Shown piece by piece: positions 8,560 through 18,177 of a stretch of 64,000 nucleotides of DNA. The position numbers and the translations under genes were made by a program. Each line of letters begins with the position of its first letter. The first letter of the stretch is position 1. The notes under the pieces were generated by a model. The model was not told where the DNA came from. It searched no databases and saw only the letters and a program-made list of their open reading frames with translations. Source of the stretch: Thalassotalea sp. ND16A (GTDB lineage: Bacteria > Pseudomonadota > Gammaproteobacteria > Enterobacterales > Alteromonadaceae); assembly GCF_000764205.1 (NCBI RefSeq), contig NZ_JQDZ01000007.1, forward strand, positions 1 through 64,000. The letters run 5' to 3'.

Positions 8560-9384
8560 ATGAGCAAGAGTAGTGTCAAATTAGGAATCTTATCTGTAAT
8601 TATTTTTATTGCTTGCATTTTGATATCTCAAAGAACAACTACCTTTCATGAAGCCCGTCAACCATTATATTTACCAAATGGTTTTATCCCTCACAGAATA
8701 GCTCACGCAGGGGGTGGTATAAATAACAGAACTTACACAAACTCTATTGATGCCCTAAACAGCAATATAAATAAAGGTTTTCAATATTTTGAAATTGATT
8801 TCTCGTTTACAAAAGATGATAGATTAGTTTGTCTCCATGATTGGAAACTTAGCTTTAAGCGCTCTTTTGGATTTGAAACACTTGAAAAAGTAACAATGGA
8901 GGAATTTAATTACCTAGTAAAAAATAGTTCTGAATTTAATATATGTACTCTTAATAGCCTATCCGAGTGGATGAAAATGAACCCTTCTGCCACGATCATA
9001 ACCGATGTAAAAGAAAATAACATTGAAGCGTTAAAGATCATATCGGATACAATCGATAATGCTAAAGCGAGAGTGATTCCGCAAATCTATAATCCAGTTA
9101 ACTTTAAAAAAATTAAGGAAATGGGCTTTGATAAAATCATATGGACACTCTATAGATATCGTGGAAATAATGATGACGTATTGGACTGGACTGAGAAGTT
9201 CCCTGGCCCTTTTGCTATTACAATGCCAAAATCGAAAGCTGAATCAACTTTACCGAAAGAGCTTAAAAAAAGAAACATTCCTTCATATGTTCACACTGTA
9301 AATACAATTCAAGAAGCAGAAAAATATATTAATAGATTTGAAATTTCAGAAATTTATACGGATTTTTTGCCACTAAGCAATTGA
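8560..9384 (+). CDS. Membrane-anchored glycerophosphodiester phosphodiesterase-family protein
   Basis: 274 residues from ATG 8560, chosen because ggtggaag lies just upstream; a TTG at 8545 would add five residues. An N-terminal hydrophobic segment (about 8-25) is an anchor or uncleaved signal. The GDPD signature follows: RIAHAGGG, an acidic FEIDF, then TKDDRLVCLHDW, giving the expected catalytic His, Glu-X-Asp and His-Asp residues of the TIM-barrel family. The usual HRG is HAG here, and the ENT motif is replaced by YTNS, so the protein is divergent. The enzyme would act on glycerophosphodiesters in the periplasm. The gene is clearly more A+T-rich than its neighbours and stands alone between long noncoding flanks, which suggests lateral acquisition. 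Confidence 0.75.
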   Translation: MSKSSVKLGILSVIIFIACILISQRTTTFHEARQPLYLPNGFIPHRIAHAGGGINNRTYTNSIDALNSNINKGFQYFEIDFSFTKDDRLVCLHDWKLSFKRSFGFETLEKVTMEEFNYLVKNSSEFNICTLNSLSEWMKMNPSATIITDVKENNIEALKIISDTIDNAKARVIPQIYNPVNFKKIKEMGFDKIIWTLYRYRGNNDDVLDWTEKFPGPFAITMPKSKAESTLPKELKKRNIPSYVHTVNTIQEAEKYINRFEISEIYTDFLPLSN

Positions 9385-9789
9385 ATCTGCATGTAAGTTA
9401 GCTTTTATAGTCGGCTGAGGGTAGCGAAATCGAAATTTCTAATTTAGATATATACACTATTTGAATGCTCAAATTGGCAATTATGAGCCTATTAATCGGC
9501 GATTTACTCGATTTTTAGGGAGGCAATGGCCGTTAGGTTATCATTTCCTTCATTAACTGTTTTGGAGCAATGGTGGTCATCCTATCACGATCAAAATAAA
9601 ACACACAACACACATTAACCTATTGAATTTTTCGGTTAAAAAGCATTCACCTAGTAAGCTTACAATGTAATTTATTTTTCCTTCCGCATCGATATCAATA
9701 GACAAAATAAAAAGGGACCGTATAGATCCCTAATTACTTATCAGTCCATGTCGAGACATGGCTTTTTATGCAATTTTTTTTAAGAAAAA
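9385..9789. other. Noncoding stretch between the GDPD gene and lpdA
   Basis: About 400 bp with no supported gene. It contains the lpdA terminator and a second perfect hairpin (ccatgtc-ga-gacatgg, 9746-9761) followed by cttttt on the plus strand, which could serve the GDPD side. The rest is A+T-rich with no recognisable motif. Confidence 0.5.
9703..9731 (-). terminator. Intrinsic terminator downstream of lpdA
   Basis: On the minus strand agggatc-tatac-ggtccct forms a 7-bp stem followed by tttttatttt. It lies about 60 bp past the lpdA stop. Confidence 0.75.
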
Positions 9790-11223
9790 TTATTTCTTTT
9801 TCTTTTTCACTGCTTTGGCATTGGGTAAATCAGTGATTGAACCTTCAAAGATTTCAGCGGCTAAACCGATAGATTCATTTAGTGTTGGGTGAGCGTGAAT
9901 GGTTAAACCAATATCTTCAGCATCGGCGCCCATTTCAACGGCTAAACAAATTTCACCTAACATTTCACCAGCATTGATACCAACGATAGCACCACCTAAT
10001 ACTCGGCCGGTGTCTTTCTCGAAGATCATCTTAGTTTTACCTTCAGTACGTGCTGAAGCAATGGCACGACCAGAAGCTGCCCATGGGAAGTTAGCAACTT
10101 CGATGTTCAAGCCCTGCTCTTTCGCTTCACGCTCGGTAACACCAACCCAAGCCATTTCCGGATCAGTATAAGCGATTGAAGGAATACAACGTGGGTCGAA
10201 TACGTGTTTCTTACCAGCGATAACTTCAGCAGCACAATGTGCTTCGTGTACCGCTTTATGGGCAAGCATAGGTTGACCAACAACATCACCAATGGCGAAG
10301 ATATGGTTAACGTTAGTACGTAATTCGTTAGTTACGTTGATGAAACCACGCTCGTCAACATTTACACCGGCTTTGTCTGCGGCAACTAAATGACCGTTTG
10401 GCTTACGGCCAACAGCAACTAAGATTTTGTCATAACGAACCTGACCTTCAGGCGCTTTCTTGCCTTCAAACGTTACGTATAAGCCGTCGTCTTTGGCTTC
10501 AACAGCAACCACTTTGGTGGATAACATGATGTTGAATTTTTTCTTGTTATAGTTATTGTAAACTTTAACAATGTCTTTATCGGCTGCAGGCACTAACTGA
10601 TCAGCAAACTCGACAACAGAAACGTTTGAACCCAAAGCGCTATAGACAGTACCCATTTCTAAACCGATGATACCACCACCGAGAACAAGCATTTCCGCTG
10701 GAACGTCTGCTAACTCAAGCGCACCCGTTGAATCGATAACACGTGGGTCATCTTTTGGAATAAATGGTAAATCAACCACTGAAGAACCTGCAGCGATGAT
10801 AGCATTATCGAACGTGATGTTTGTAACACCGTCGCTACCTTCAACCGCAATAGTATTGCTGCCAGTGAATTTACCGTAACCGGTAACCGTTTTCACTTTA
10901 CGTGCTTTCGACATACCGGCTAAACCACCGGTTAGTTGACCAATTACGTCTTCTTTCCAACCGCGGATTTTGTCTAAATCAATTTTTGGTGCGCCAAAAG
11001 TCACACCGTGAGACGCCATAGCGGCTGCATCATCAATGACTTTAGCAACATGAAGTAGTGCTTTTGACGGGATACACCCTACGTTCAAACAAACACCACC
11101 TAAAGTAGCACGGCTCTCAACTAGTATTACGTCTAAACCAAGATCAGCAGCACGAAATGCTGCTGAATAGCCACCAGGGCCTGCGCCTAAAACAACGACT
11201 TGGGTTTTTATATCGTTACTCAT
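9790..11223 (-). CDS. lpdA: Dihydrolipoyl dehydrogenase (E3)
   Basis: 477 residues (E. coli Lpd 474). It reoxidises dihydrolipoamide in the pyruvate and 2-oxoglutarate dehydrogenase complexes, passing electrons through FAD to NAD+. Seen in order: the FAD-binding GAGPGGYSAA (about 13-22), the redox-active disulfide in GGVCLNVGCIPSK (about 42-54), the NAD-binding GGGIIGLEMG (about 180), the second FAD contact AIGDVVG (about 311), and the C-terminal active-site pair in HAHPTLNES (about 443-451). The start has a good Shine-Dalgarno (gaggt, 5 bp away). It is separated from aceF by 334 bp containing a strong hairpin, so it probably also has its own promoter, fitting its shared use by other complexes. 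Confidence 0.97.
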   Translation of the reverse strand: MSNDIKTQVVVLGAGPGGYSAAFRAADLGLDVILVESRATLGGVCLNVGCIPSKALLHVAKVIDDAAAMASHGVTFGAPKIDLDKIRGWKEDVIGQLTGGLAGMSKARKVKTVTGYGKFTGSNTIAVEGSDGVTNITFDNAIIAAGSSVVDLPFIPKDDPRVIDSTGALELADVPAEMLVLGGGIIGLEMGTVYSALGSNVSVVEFADQLVPAADKDIVKVYNNYNKKKFNIMLSTKVVAVEAKDDGLYVTFEGKKAPEGQVRYDKILVAVGRKPNGHLVAADKAGVNVDERGFINVTNELRTNVNHIFAIGDVVGQPMLAHKAVHEAHCAAEVIAGKKHVFDPRCIPSIAYTDPEMAWVGVTEREAKEQGLNIEVANFPWAASGRAIASARTEGKTKMIFEKDTGRVLGGAIVGINAGEMLGEICLAVEMGADAEDIGLTIHAHPTLNESIGLAAEIFEGSITDLPNAKAVKKKKK

Positions 11224-11557
11224 GTATACCTCAAATTTTTAAAGTAGTTGGTTAACAATTTTATTATTGCTTAACCAATTTGATATCACCCCTTAATGGC
11301 ATGATATATAAATTTTGTATAACAGCTAAAGAAGCTTGTTGTTAACTTTCTTTAGCCACTATTTTCGGGGGGCAAGTTTACCGTGTGTGACAAAAAATCG
11401 CCAACATTAAAATACGAAATAGATCAATATTCGACTAATTATTGTAAGTTTTCACTCACATCGGCAAAACTCACTTTACACTAGGCGATAAACGCCGGTT
11501 TTTCCACCCGAGAGTTTGCCACCAACAATACAAGACTTGTTGGTGGCACCACGCTAA
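11224..11557 (-). promoter_or_regulatory. aceF-lpdA intergenic region with likely lpdA promoter
   Basis: The spacing of 334 bp is far too long for simple operon readthrough. Near the lpdA start there is an inverted pair ttggttaa...ttaacc(aa) spanning about 11249-11279. One arm, ttaaccaatt at 11271-11280, contains a perfect PdhR half-site (accaatt), but the other half does not match. A separate promoter for lpdA is inferred. Confidence 0.5.
11517..11548. other. Perfect 12-bp hairpin just after aceF
   Basis: tgccaccaacaa (11517-11528) and ttgttggtggca (11537-11548) pair perfectly around an 8-base loop, 10 bp past the aceF stop. No U-tract follows on either strand, so it is not a standard intrinsic terminator. 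It could be an mRNA 3'-end or processing structure that stabilises aceEF mRNA. Confidence 0.7.
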
Positions 11558-13228
11558 CTATAAAATTAGTTGGCGAATATCCGTCATTACCGACGCTAAG
11601 TGTACGGTAAAGCGTGCCGCTAGTGCGCCATCAATGACTCGATGATCGTATGACATCGATAATGGCAACATTAACTTAGGCTCAAACTCTTTGCCGTTCC
11701 ACTTAGGTTTCATTTCAGATTTAGAAACCCCCAAAATAGCAACTTCTGGTGCATTGACAATTGGCGTAAACGCCGTACCGCCAATTCCACCAAGTGATGA
11801 AATGGTGAAACAACCACCTTGCATATCTTTGGCGGTAAGTTTGCCATCACGAGCTTTCATACTGATTTCTAACAGCTCTTTCGATAACTGGTGAATGCCT
11901 TTTTGATCAACATCCTTCACCACCGGTACCACTAAACCATTAGGCGTATCTACTGCCACACCAATGTTAATGTACTTTTTCATGATCAAGCTTTCGCCAT
12001 CTTCACTCAAGCTTGAGTTAAATACCGGGAATTCGCGTAACGCGTCAGCGGCAGCTTTTAAAATAAACACCAATGGTGTGATTTTAAAACCAAGCTTTTT
12101 CTTTTCGGCAATCACGTTTTGTTGTTTACGGAACGCTTCAACGTTAGTGATATCGGCTTCATCAAATTGAGTAACGTGTGGAATTGTTACCCAGTTACGA
12201 TGCAAAAATGGACCAGATATTTTTTGAATACGGGTTAGTGGTAGCGTTTCAATTTCGCCAAATTTAGAGAAATCGATTGGTTTCGAGCTAATAACCTGTA
12301 AACCACCGGCATCCCCTGATACTGACGAACTGGCAGTCGCTTTTGGACGCGATAATTCATATTTAACGTATGACTGCACATCTTCTTTGAGGATACGGTT
12401 TTTAATGCCGCTGCCTTTAACCAGAGTGAGATCTACGCCAAATTCGCGAGCGATACGACGAATTGACGGTGACGCATAAATATGGCCTTGGCTTTGCTTA
12501 GTGCCCGCACTTGGATGATGCGGTACCGGCGCTGCTTTTTTCTGAGCTGGCGCTGGCGCGGCAACGACTGTTTGCTCTTTTACTGGTGCAGGAGCCGCAG
12601 TGACAGCAGCCGGTGTTGCCACCGCCACGCCGCCAGCAGTTTCAAGCATAATAACTAAGCTGCCCTGGCCAACTTTATCACCAACAGCAACTTTCACCTC
12701 GACTACAGTACCAGCTTCAGGAGAGGGTACATCCATAGTAGCTTTATCAGTTTCCAGGGTGATTAACCCATCTTCGGCTTCAATAACGTCGCCAACAGCG
12801 ACCAAGACTTCGATAATATCAACTTCGCCATCTTCACCAATATCCGGAACTGTTACTTCGATTACCGCACTTGCAGCAGAAGCGGCTGCAGGAGCCGCTA
12901 CCGGAGCTTCAACGGCTGCAGGAGCTTCGGCGACTGGCGCTGCAACAGGCGCTGCAGTTTCAACTACTGGCGCTGCTTCCGCACTTTCGCCTGCAGCGTT
13001 AATCATTACAATTAAATCGCCTTCGTTAATTTTATCGCCAACGGCAACTTTAATTTCAGTGATAGTGCCGGCAAAGGGTGCCGGAATATCCATTGATGCT
13101 TTGTCAGTTTCAACACTTACCAATGCATCTTCAGCTTCAACCGTATCGCCAACAGCAACACAAAGCTCAATCACTTCTACTTCATCGCCACCCACATCAG
13201 GGACTAGAATTTTTTTAATATCAGACAT
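11558..13228 (-). CDS. aceF: Pyruvate dehydrogenase complex dihydrolipoyl acetyltransferase (E2)
   Basis: 556 residues from ATG 13228; a TTG-initiated frame from 13249 would add seven residues, but aaggaaatacag sits before this ATG. It carries the acetyl group from E1 to CoA and forms the core of the complex. Two lipoyl domains are visible, with the lipoylated lysines in ETDKASMD (about 43) and ETDKATMD (about 160), each followed by an Ala/Pro-rich linker. The E1/E3-binding domain comes next ([16 protein letters not shown], about 260), then the catalytic domain with [12 protein letters not shown] near the C-terminus. E. coli has three lipoyl domains, so this is the shorter two-domain form. 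It follows aceE by about 20 bp. Confidence 0.96.
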   Translation of the reverse strand: MSDIKKILVPDVGGDEVEVIELCVAVGDTVEAEDALVSVETDKASMDIPAPFAGTITEIKVAVGDKINEGDLIVMINAAGESAEAAPVVETAAPVAAPVAEAPAAVEAPVAAPAAASAASAVIEVTVPDIGEDGEVDIIEVLVAVGDVIEAEDGLITLETDKATMDVPSPEAGTVVEVKVAVGDKVGQGSLVIMLETAGGVAVATPAAVTAAPAPVKEQTVVAAPAPAQKKAAPVPHHPSAGTKQSQGHIYASPSIRRIAREFGVDLTLVKGSGIKNRILKEDVQSYVKYELSRPKATASSSVSGDAGGLQVISSKPIDFSKFGEIETLPLTRIQKISGPFLHRNWVTIPHVTQFDEADITNVEAFRKQQNVIAEKKKLGFKITPLVFILKAAADALREFPVFNSSLSEDGESLIMKKYINIGVAVDTPNGLVVPVVKDVDQKGIHQLSKELLEISMKARDGKLTAKDMQGGCFTISSLGGIGGTAFTPIVNAPEVAILGVSKSEMKPKWNGKEFEPKLMLPLSMSYDHRVIDGALAARFTVHLASVMTDIRQLIL

Positions 13229-13249
13229 CTGTATTTCCTTCCTAGCCAA

Positions 13250-15922
13250 TTATGCGTATAGCGGGTTAAGCTTGTCGCTATCGATACCAAAGTCTTTAAT
13301 TGCTTTAGTAACAACGCTCATTTTAATTTCACCACGTTGTGCCAACTCGTATAAAGAAGCAACAACAATGTAATTGTGATCCACTTCAAAGTGACGACGT
13401 AAGTTAGCGCGGCTGTCACTTCGGCCAAAACCGTCGGTACCTAGTACTCGATAATCGGTATCAATAAAGCCACGTAACTGATCTGAATACGATTTCACGT
13501 AATCGGTGGCAGAAATGGCAGGACCATTATCTTTAGTAATAACCTGGCTGATAAATGGTACTTTTTGCTCCGCTTCCGGGTGCAACATGTTCCAACGGGC
13601 AACTTCCTGGCCTTCACGGGCTAACTCGTTGTAACTGGTTACCGAGTAAACATCAGAAGAAATACCAAAATCGCTCGCAAGAATACGAGCAGCTTCACGT
13701 ACTTGTAATAAAATTGTACCTGAGCCCATTAACTGAACATTGGCTTTCGCTTTCTTCGCCGGCTTAACCGTATCTAATTTGTAGATACCTTTAATGATGT
13801 CATCCTCGCTGCCTTTTGGCATTTCAGGATGTTGGTAATTTTCATTCATTAATGTCAGGTAGAAGAACACATTTTCGTTTTCTTCGTACATACGACGTAA
13901 ACCTTCACGCACGATAACCGCAACTTCATAGCCGTAGGTTGGATCGTAAGTGACACAATTCGGAATTAAACCCGCTTGTACATGGGAATGACCATCTTGA
14001 TGTTGTAAGCCTTCACCGTTAAGGGTAGTTCTACCCGCCGTTGCGCCTAACAAGAAACCACGCGCCTGGCTATCGCCTGCCGCCCAGGCTAAATCGCCAA
14101 CACGTTGGAAACCAAACATTGAGTAGTAAACGTAGAATGGAATAGTAGTAGCATTACACGTTGAATAAGACGTGCCTGAAGCTACCCACGAAGCCATGGC
14201 GCCTAGCTCGTTAATACCTTCCTGCAGTACCTGGCCTTTTTTATCTTCACGATAGTAAGCAACCTGGTCAGCATCTTGTGGTACGTATTTTTGCCCTTCA
14301 TTGGCGTAAATACCCACTTGACGGAATAAGCCTTCCATACCAAAGGTACGGGCTTCATCAGGAATGATAGGAACGATACGCTTACCAATTTTCTTATCTT
14401 TTAATAAGCTGTTCAACACACGGACAAAAGTCATGGTTGATGATACTTCACGCTCACCTGAACCTTTTAAGATGGCATCAAAAATTTTCAGTTGTGGAAT
14501 TTCCAATGCTTCTTCTGGTTGCTCTCTACGTGCAGGTAATGAACCGCCTAAAGCAGCACGACGCTCTTGCATGTATTTGTATTCAGCTGAGTCTTCCGGG
14601 AATTTGTAATATGGTAAATCGGCGATGTCTTCATCTTTTACCGGAATGTTAAAACGGTCGCGGTAATGCTTAATCGACTCTACATCCATTTTTTTAACGT
14701 TATGAGCAATGTTTAATGCTTCACCCGATGCGCCTAAACCAAAACCTTTTACGGTTTTCGCCAGAATTACCGTTGGACGACCTTTGGTTTCCATCGCTTT
14801 TTTATACGCCGAGTAAACTTTAATCGGGTCATGACCACCACGGTTTAAACGGTAAATGTCTTCGTCTGACATATTGGCAACTAATGCGGCAGTTTCCGGG
14901 TACTTGTTGAAGAAATTTTCACGAGTGTACTTGCCGCCTTTGGCTTTACAGTTTTGGTATTCGCCATCAACCGTTTCGTTCATTAGCTGCAATAACTTGC
15001 CGGATGTATCACGGGCAATTAATGAATCCCAGTAACTGCCCCAAATAACTTTAACCACTTCCCAGCCGGCGCCGCGGAATGTGCCTTCAAGCTCCTGGAT
15101 GATCTTGCCGTTACCACGTACCGGCCCATCAAGACGCTGTAAATTACAGTTGATCACGAACGTTAAGTTATCCAGGTTTTCGCGCGATGCTAAACCAATG
15201 GCACCTAATGATTCTGGCTCATCGGTTTCGCCGTCACCTAAGAAACAGTAAACCCGTTGGCCTGAACAATCTTTAATACCACGGTCAGTTAAGTATTTTA
15301 AAAAACGCGCCGTATAGATAGCCTGTAATGGACCCAAGCCCATAGATACGGTTGGGAACTGCCAGAAATCAGGCATTAAATGTGGGTGCGGGTACGAAGA
15401 TAAACCATTGCCGTCACATTCTTGACGGAAATTGTTCATTTGCTCTTCGGTTAAACGTCCTTCCATAAAAGCACGTGAATAGATGCCAGGAGAAATATGC
15501 CCTTGGGCAAAAATAAAATCACCACCGTCTTTTTCAGAAGACGCTTTGAAGAAATGGTTAAAGCCAACATCATACAGCATAGCCGATGAAGCGAATGAAC
15601 CAATATGGCCACCAAGCTCTAAATCTTTTTTCGAAGCGCGTAACACCAATACCAAAGCATTCCAACGAATAGCGGCACGAATACGGGCTTCTATGGTTAA
15701 GTCGGCTGGCATATGCGGTTCTTGGTTTACCGGGATAGTATTCACATAGGCCGTTTTGGCATCAAATGGTAAATGCGTACCGCCACGACGAGCTCTGTCG
15801 ATTAAGGTTTCTAATAATTGATGGGCACGTTCCGGGCCTTCTTGCTCAAGGACCGCTTCTAGCGATTCTACCCATTCTTGTGTCTCAATTGGATCAATAT
15901 CGTGATTGATTGTATCAGTCAT
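13250..15922 (-). CDS. aceE: Pyruvate dehydrogenase E1 component, homodimeric type
   Basis: 890 residues (E. coli AceE 887). It decarboxylates pyruvate with thiamine diphosphate and reductively acetylates the lipoyl groups of AceF. The ThDP-binding motif GDGETDEPESLG...NCNLQ (about 230-262) is present, as is the His-rich active-site segment with EGLQHQDGHSH (about 640). The homology is colinear across the whole length. It lies between pdhR and aceF, with 159 bp upstream containing no evident PdhR site, so transcription from the pdhR promoter is the likely main route. Confidence 0.97.
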   Translation of the reverse strand: MTDTINHDIDPIETQEWVESLEAVLEQEGPERAHQLLETLIDRARRGGTHLPFDAKTAYVNTIPVNQEPHMPADLTIEARIRAAIRWNALVLVLRASKKDLELGGHIGSFASSAMLYDVGFNHFFKASSEKDGGDFIFAQGHISPGIYSRAFMEGRLTEEQMNNFRQECDGNGLSSYPHPHLMPDFWQFPTVSMGLGPLQAIYTARFLKYLTDRGIKDCSGQRVYCFLGDGETDEPESLGAIGLASRENLDNLTFVINCNLQRLDGPVRGNGKIIQELEGTFRGAGWEVVKVIWGSYWDSLIARDTSGKLLQLMNETVDGEYQNCKAKGGKYTRENFFNKYPETAALVANMSDEDIYRLNRGGHDPIKVYSAYKKAMETKGRPTVILAKTVKGFGLGASGEALNIAHNVKKMDVESIKHYRDRFNIPVKDEDIADLPYYKFPEDSAEYKYMQERRAALGGSLPARREQPEEALEIPQLKIFDAILKGSGEREVSSTMTFVRVLNSLLKDKKIGKRIVPIIPDEARTFGMEGLFRQVGIYANEGQKYVPQDADQVAYYREDKKGQVLQEGINELGAMASWVASGTSYSTCNATTIPFYVYYSMFGFQRVGDLAWAAGDSQARGFLLGATAGRTTLNGEGLQHQDGHSHVQAGLIPNCVTYDPTYGYEVAVIVREGLRRMYEENENVFFYLTLMNENYQHPEMPKGSEDDIIKGIYKLDTVKPAKKAKANVQLMGSGTILLQVREAARILASDFGISSDVYSVTSYNELAREGQEVARWNMLHPEAEQKVPFISQVITKDNGPAISATDYVKSYSDQLRGFIDTDYRVLGTDGFGRSDSRANLRRHFEVDHNYIVVASLYELAQRGEIKMSVVTKAIKDFGIDSDKLNPLYA

Positions 15923-16081
15923 AACGATTTTTCATCTCCGCTTAGTAAATAATGTATTTTAAATTTTAATGCATTAAAGATAGTTCAAAAATCTCACTAC
16001 CTTCAGTATTTTTTTGTTGATTCGCCGTGTATTAAATAGCGAAGCAAGCAATAATTTCAACTCATCAGTGTTCACTGCTCA

Positions 16082-16855
16082 TTAATTGGTTTTTAACCGT
16101 CGCAGTGAACGGGTTACCCGGCTGTTTTCTTCACCAAGGTTGAGCATCACTTCTTCGATATAAGCCAGATTTTTATGGCTTGCGCCCCAGGCTTTATTGG
16201 GTTCACCACTGATAATGCTTTCCATTAACCGCTTGCGATAATGGGCTATGCGACCAGGTACGTCCGGGCGTTTGGCCAGCACTTGCAGATTTTTTTCAAT
16301 GTTATCGATCAGCAATTCACCCATGGCTCGGGCTAAATGCATAATTACGGCATTATGGGAAGCGACACATATGGCCAGATAAAATTCGAATACCGTTTCC
16401 GCTTCGCCACGGTAATTTTCACTAATCGTGGTATTTTCAATTTGCGCTACCGTGATTGCCTCAAATTTTTCGGCAATATGTTCAAAGTCTTTTTTGGTGC
16501 CACGCATCGCCGCATAATAAGCGGCCATTCCCTGGATGCCATGACGAAACTCTAATAAATCGTATTGTGCTTCCGCTTTATTCGCCATTAAATCGAATAA
16601 TGGATCTGCCAGACCGGATAATAAATTATCACAAACAAAAGTTCCGCCACCCTGGCGACGGTAGATCAAACCTTTGGCTTCAAGTTTTTGCATTGCTTCC
16701 CTGAGCGATGGTCGTGACACGGCAAATTGCAGCGCCAATTCCCGCTCTGCCGGTAGCTTTTGTCCGGGTTGTAAGCTGCCTTCTAAAATCATCTCTTCCA
16801 GCTGATTCAAGATCACATCCGACAATTTAGGCTGTTGTATCTTCTGATAAACCAT
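16082..16855 (-). CDS. pdhR: Pyruvate-responsive GntR-family repressor PdhR
   Basis: 257 residues. The N-terminal winged helix of the GntR/FadR subfamily is clear: KLSDVILNQLEEMI, then LPAERELALQFAVSRPSLREAM (about 39-60) and GGGTFV. The C-terminal all-helical FCD domain (about 85-230) should bind pyruvate. In E. coli PdhR represses the pdhR-aceEF-lpd operon until pyruvate accumulates. Two matches to the PdhR operator lie upstream of this gene, so autoregulation is expected. The position directly upstream of aceE supports the PdhR call over other FadR-type paralogues. Confidence 0.95.
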   Translation of the reverse strand: MVYQKIQQPKLSDVILNQLEEMILEGSLQPGQKLPAERELALQFAVSRPSLREAMQKLEAKGLIYRRQGGGTFVCDNLLSGLADPLFDLMANKAEAQYDLLEFRHGIQGMAAYYAAMRGTKKDFEHIAEKFEAITVAQIENTTISENYRGEAETVFEFYLAICVASHNAVIMHLARAMGELLIDNIEKNLQVLAKRPDVPGRIAHYRKRLMESIISGEPNKAWGASHKNLAYIEEVMLNLGEENSRVTRSLRRLKTN

Positions 16856-16946
16856 TGTTTTTAATCACAACCCCTGATGAAAATTAGTCAAACAAGAAAA
16901 TCAAAATCAAACTTATCGCTTAAATTCAACCCTCAACACACTGATA

Positions 16947-16963
16947 AATTGGTCTTACCAATA
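16947..16963. promoter_or_regulatory. PdhR operator, proximal site
   Basis: aattggtcttaccaata matches the E. coli PdhR consensus AATTGGTNNNACCAATT at all defined positions but the last. It lies about 92 bp upstream of the pdhR start codon. Confidence 0.85.
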
Positions 16964-17073
16964 AGCAAAATGTATGCATCTAAAGTAACAGACTTCTTTC
17001 AGAATGTAAAATATTTAGGCGGGTTGCTCTCAGTTTGAATTATTCAAACTGGCAAAAATATAGACAAAAACCT

Positions 17074-17090
17074 TAATGGTAAGACCAATT
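17074..17090. promoter_or_regulatory. PdhR operator, distal site
   Basis: taatggtaagaccaatt matches the PdhR consensus at 12 of 14 defined positions; its minus strand shares the core ttggtcttacca with the proximal site. The two sites are 127 bp apart centre to centre, about 12 helical turns, so looping is possible. Confidence 0.7.
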
Positions 17091-17140
17091 TGACAATTGA
17101 ATTTTTCAACGCTTTGTTGACTGGGAAGTTTTCTTTTAGC

Positions 17141-17175
17141 AAAAAAAAGCCGCAACAGATAAACTTGTTGCGGCT
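17141..17175 (-). terminator. Intrinsic terminator of ampE
   Basis: On the minus strand agccgcaaca and tgttgcggct form a perfect 10-bp stem around an 8-base loop, followed by eight T. It begins 24 bp past the ampE stop. Confidence 0.92.
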
Positions 17176-17199
17176 ATTCGATATTTTGTGTTTATGCGA

Positions 17200-18045
17200 T
17201 CAGTGCAAGACACCGGCGATAGTCATAAATGCAGTTGCGGCGAGCAATAATAAAACATTACGTTTCGCTAAACGCACGAGCAACGTTGGCTCGGCAGTAA
17301 GATCGTCATTGTTAACGACATACTCTTCTGACGTTTTCGCCACAGTACAAAGGTATTTTCGCGGGGAGAGTTGAAAATTAAGTAACCCCTCCAGCCAGAT
17401 TGTTGACGCTTTGGAAAAATGGCCAACTAACATGTAACCAAAAGCGGCAACACGCGATGGAATGATATCTATATAGAAGAGAATATTTTTTCCATGATTT
17501 ACCGCAGCTTCCGGTAAAAATGCTTCACCTTGTTCATTCTTGATATTATTGGCGATTGCTACCAACAACCGGTAAAACACCACGCCACCAATGCCGGCAA
17601 AAACAAACACTAACATTATTGCCATGTAATATTGATAATTTAACCAGACTAAGGTTTGACCAAAACTTTCCCCGTCGAAATCCTGATTTTGTTGCAATTC
17701 CATTTGATGATGAGAAACCGCAACTTCATCGCCACGCATCGCCGCATTTAAAAAGTTTTTATAAGATTCTCTGGCGGTTGAACAGCCAAGACAAACAATA
17801 AGCACGACGGCTGAAATGACAAATTCAATTAACAGATTATCAGCAAGCGCTATCAGCCCCCAAACCAAAATGGCGGGTATAAGTGCTAACACTATGACAT
17901 TTAGGCTGCTTTTACTGATCTCGCCTTTAGAAACAAAACCGCGGGCAAACTTGAGATAGGGGGCATAATAAAAATTAAAATGCCAATGCTTAGATCGTAA
18001 CACTCGCTCTGCTGCCAAAGCAATTAACAAACTAATAAGACTCAT
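17200..18045 (-). CDS. ampE: AmpE-like inner-membrane protein
   Basis: 281 residues. The N-terminus (MSLISLLIALAAERVL) and about four hydrophobic segments (near 50-95, 140-165 and the extreme C-terminus) fit AmpE, the membrane protein encoded with AmpD. Its biochemical role is poorly defined; it has been linked to the beta-lactamase induction and peptidoglycan-recycling signal. A Shine-Dalgarno (agga) lies 7 bp before the ATG. It lies 132 bp downstream of ampD in the same direction and ends at a strong terminator, so ampD-ampE is probably a two-gene operon. Confidence 0.88.
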   Translation of the reverse strand: MSLISLLIALAAERVLRSKHWHFNFYYAPYLKFARGFVSKGEISKSSLNVIVLALIPAILVWGLIALADNLLIEFVISAVVLIVCLGCSTARESYKNFLNAAMRGDEVAVSHHQMELQQNQDFDGESFGQTLVWLNYQYYMAIMLVFVFAGIGGVVFYRLLVAIANNIKNEQGEAFLPEAAVNHGKNILFYIDIIPSRVAAFGYMLVGHFSKASTIWLEGLLNFQLSPRKYLCTVAKTSEEYVVNNDDLTAEPTLLVRLAKRNVLLLLAATAFMTIAGVLH

Positions 18046-18177
18046 TGATTATCCTGTACTACTTAAATTATTCTTGTTTAATACTAAAATTTTACTCTTA
18101 CCCCCTTGTTTTTGCCAGTAAAGAATGCGAGAAAATTAATAACACAGCGCCATTCGCCTCTTATTTCAGGGTTTATA

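Noticed and set aside
11264-11280. Third PdhR operator before lpdA
   Set aside because: Only one half (accaatt) matches; the other half diverges at most positions.
12600-13373. 257-residue plus-strand frame opposite aceF
   Set aside because: It is the antisense of the Ala/Pro-rich lipoyl-domain linkers of aceF; the Thr/Ser/Ala-rich composition is an artefact.
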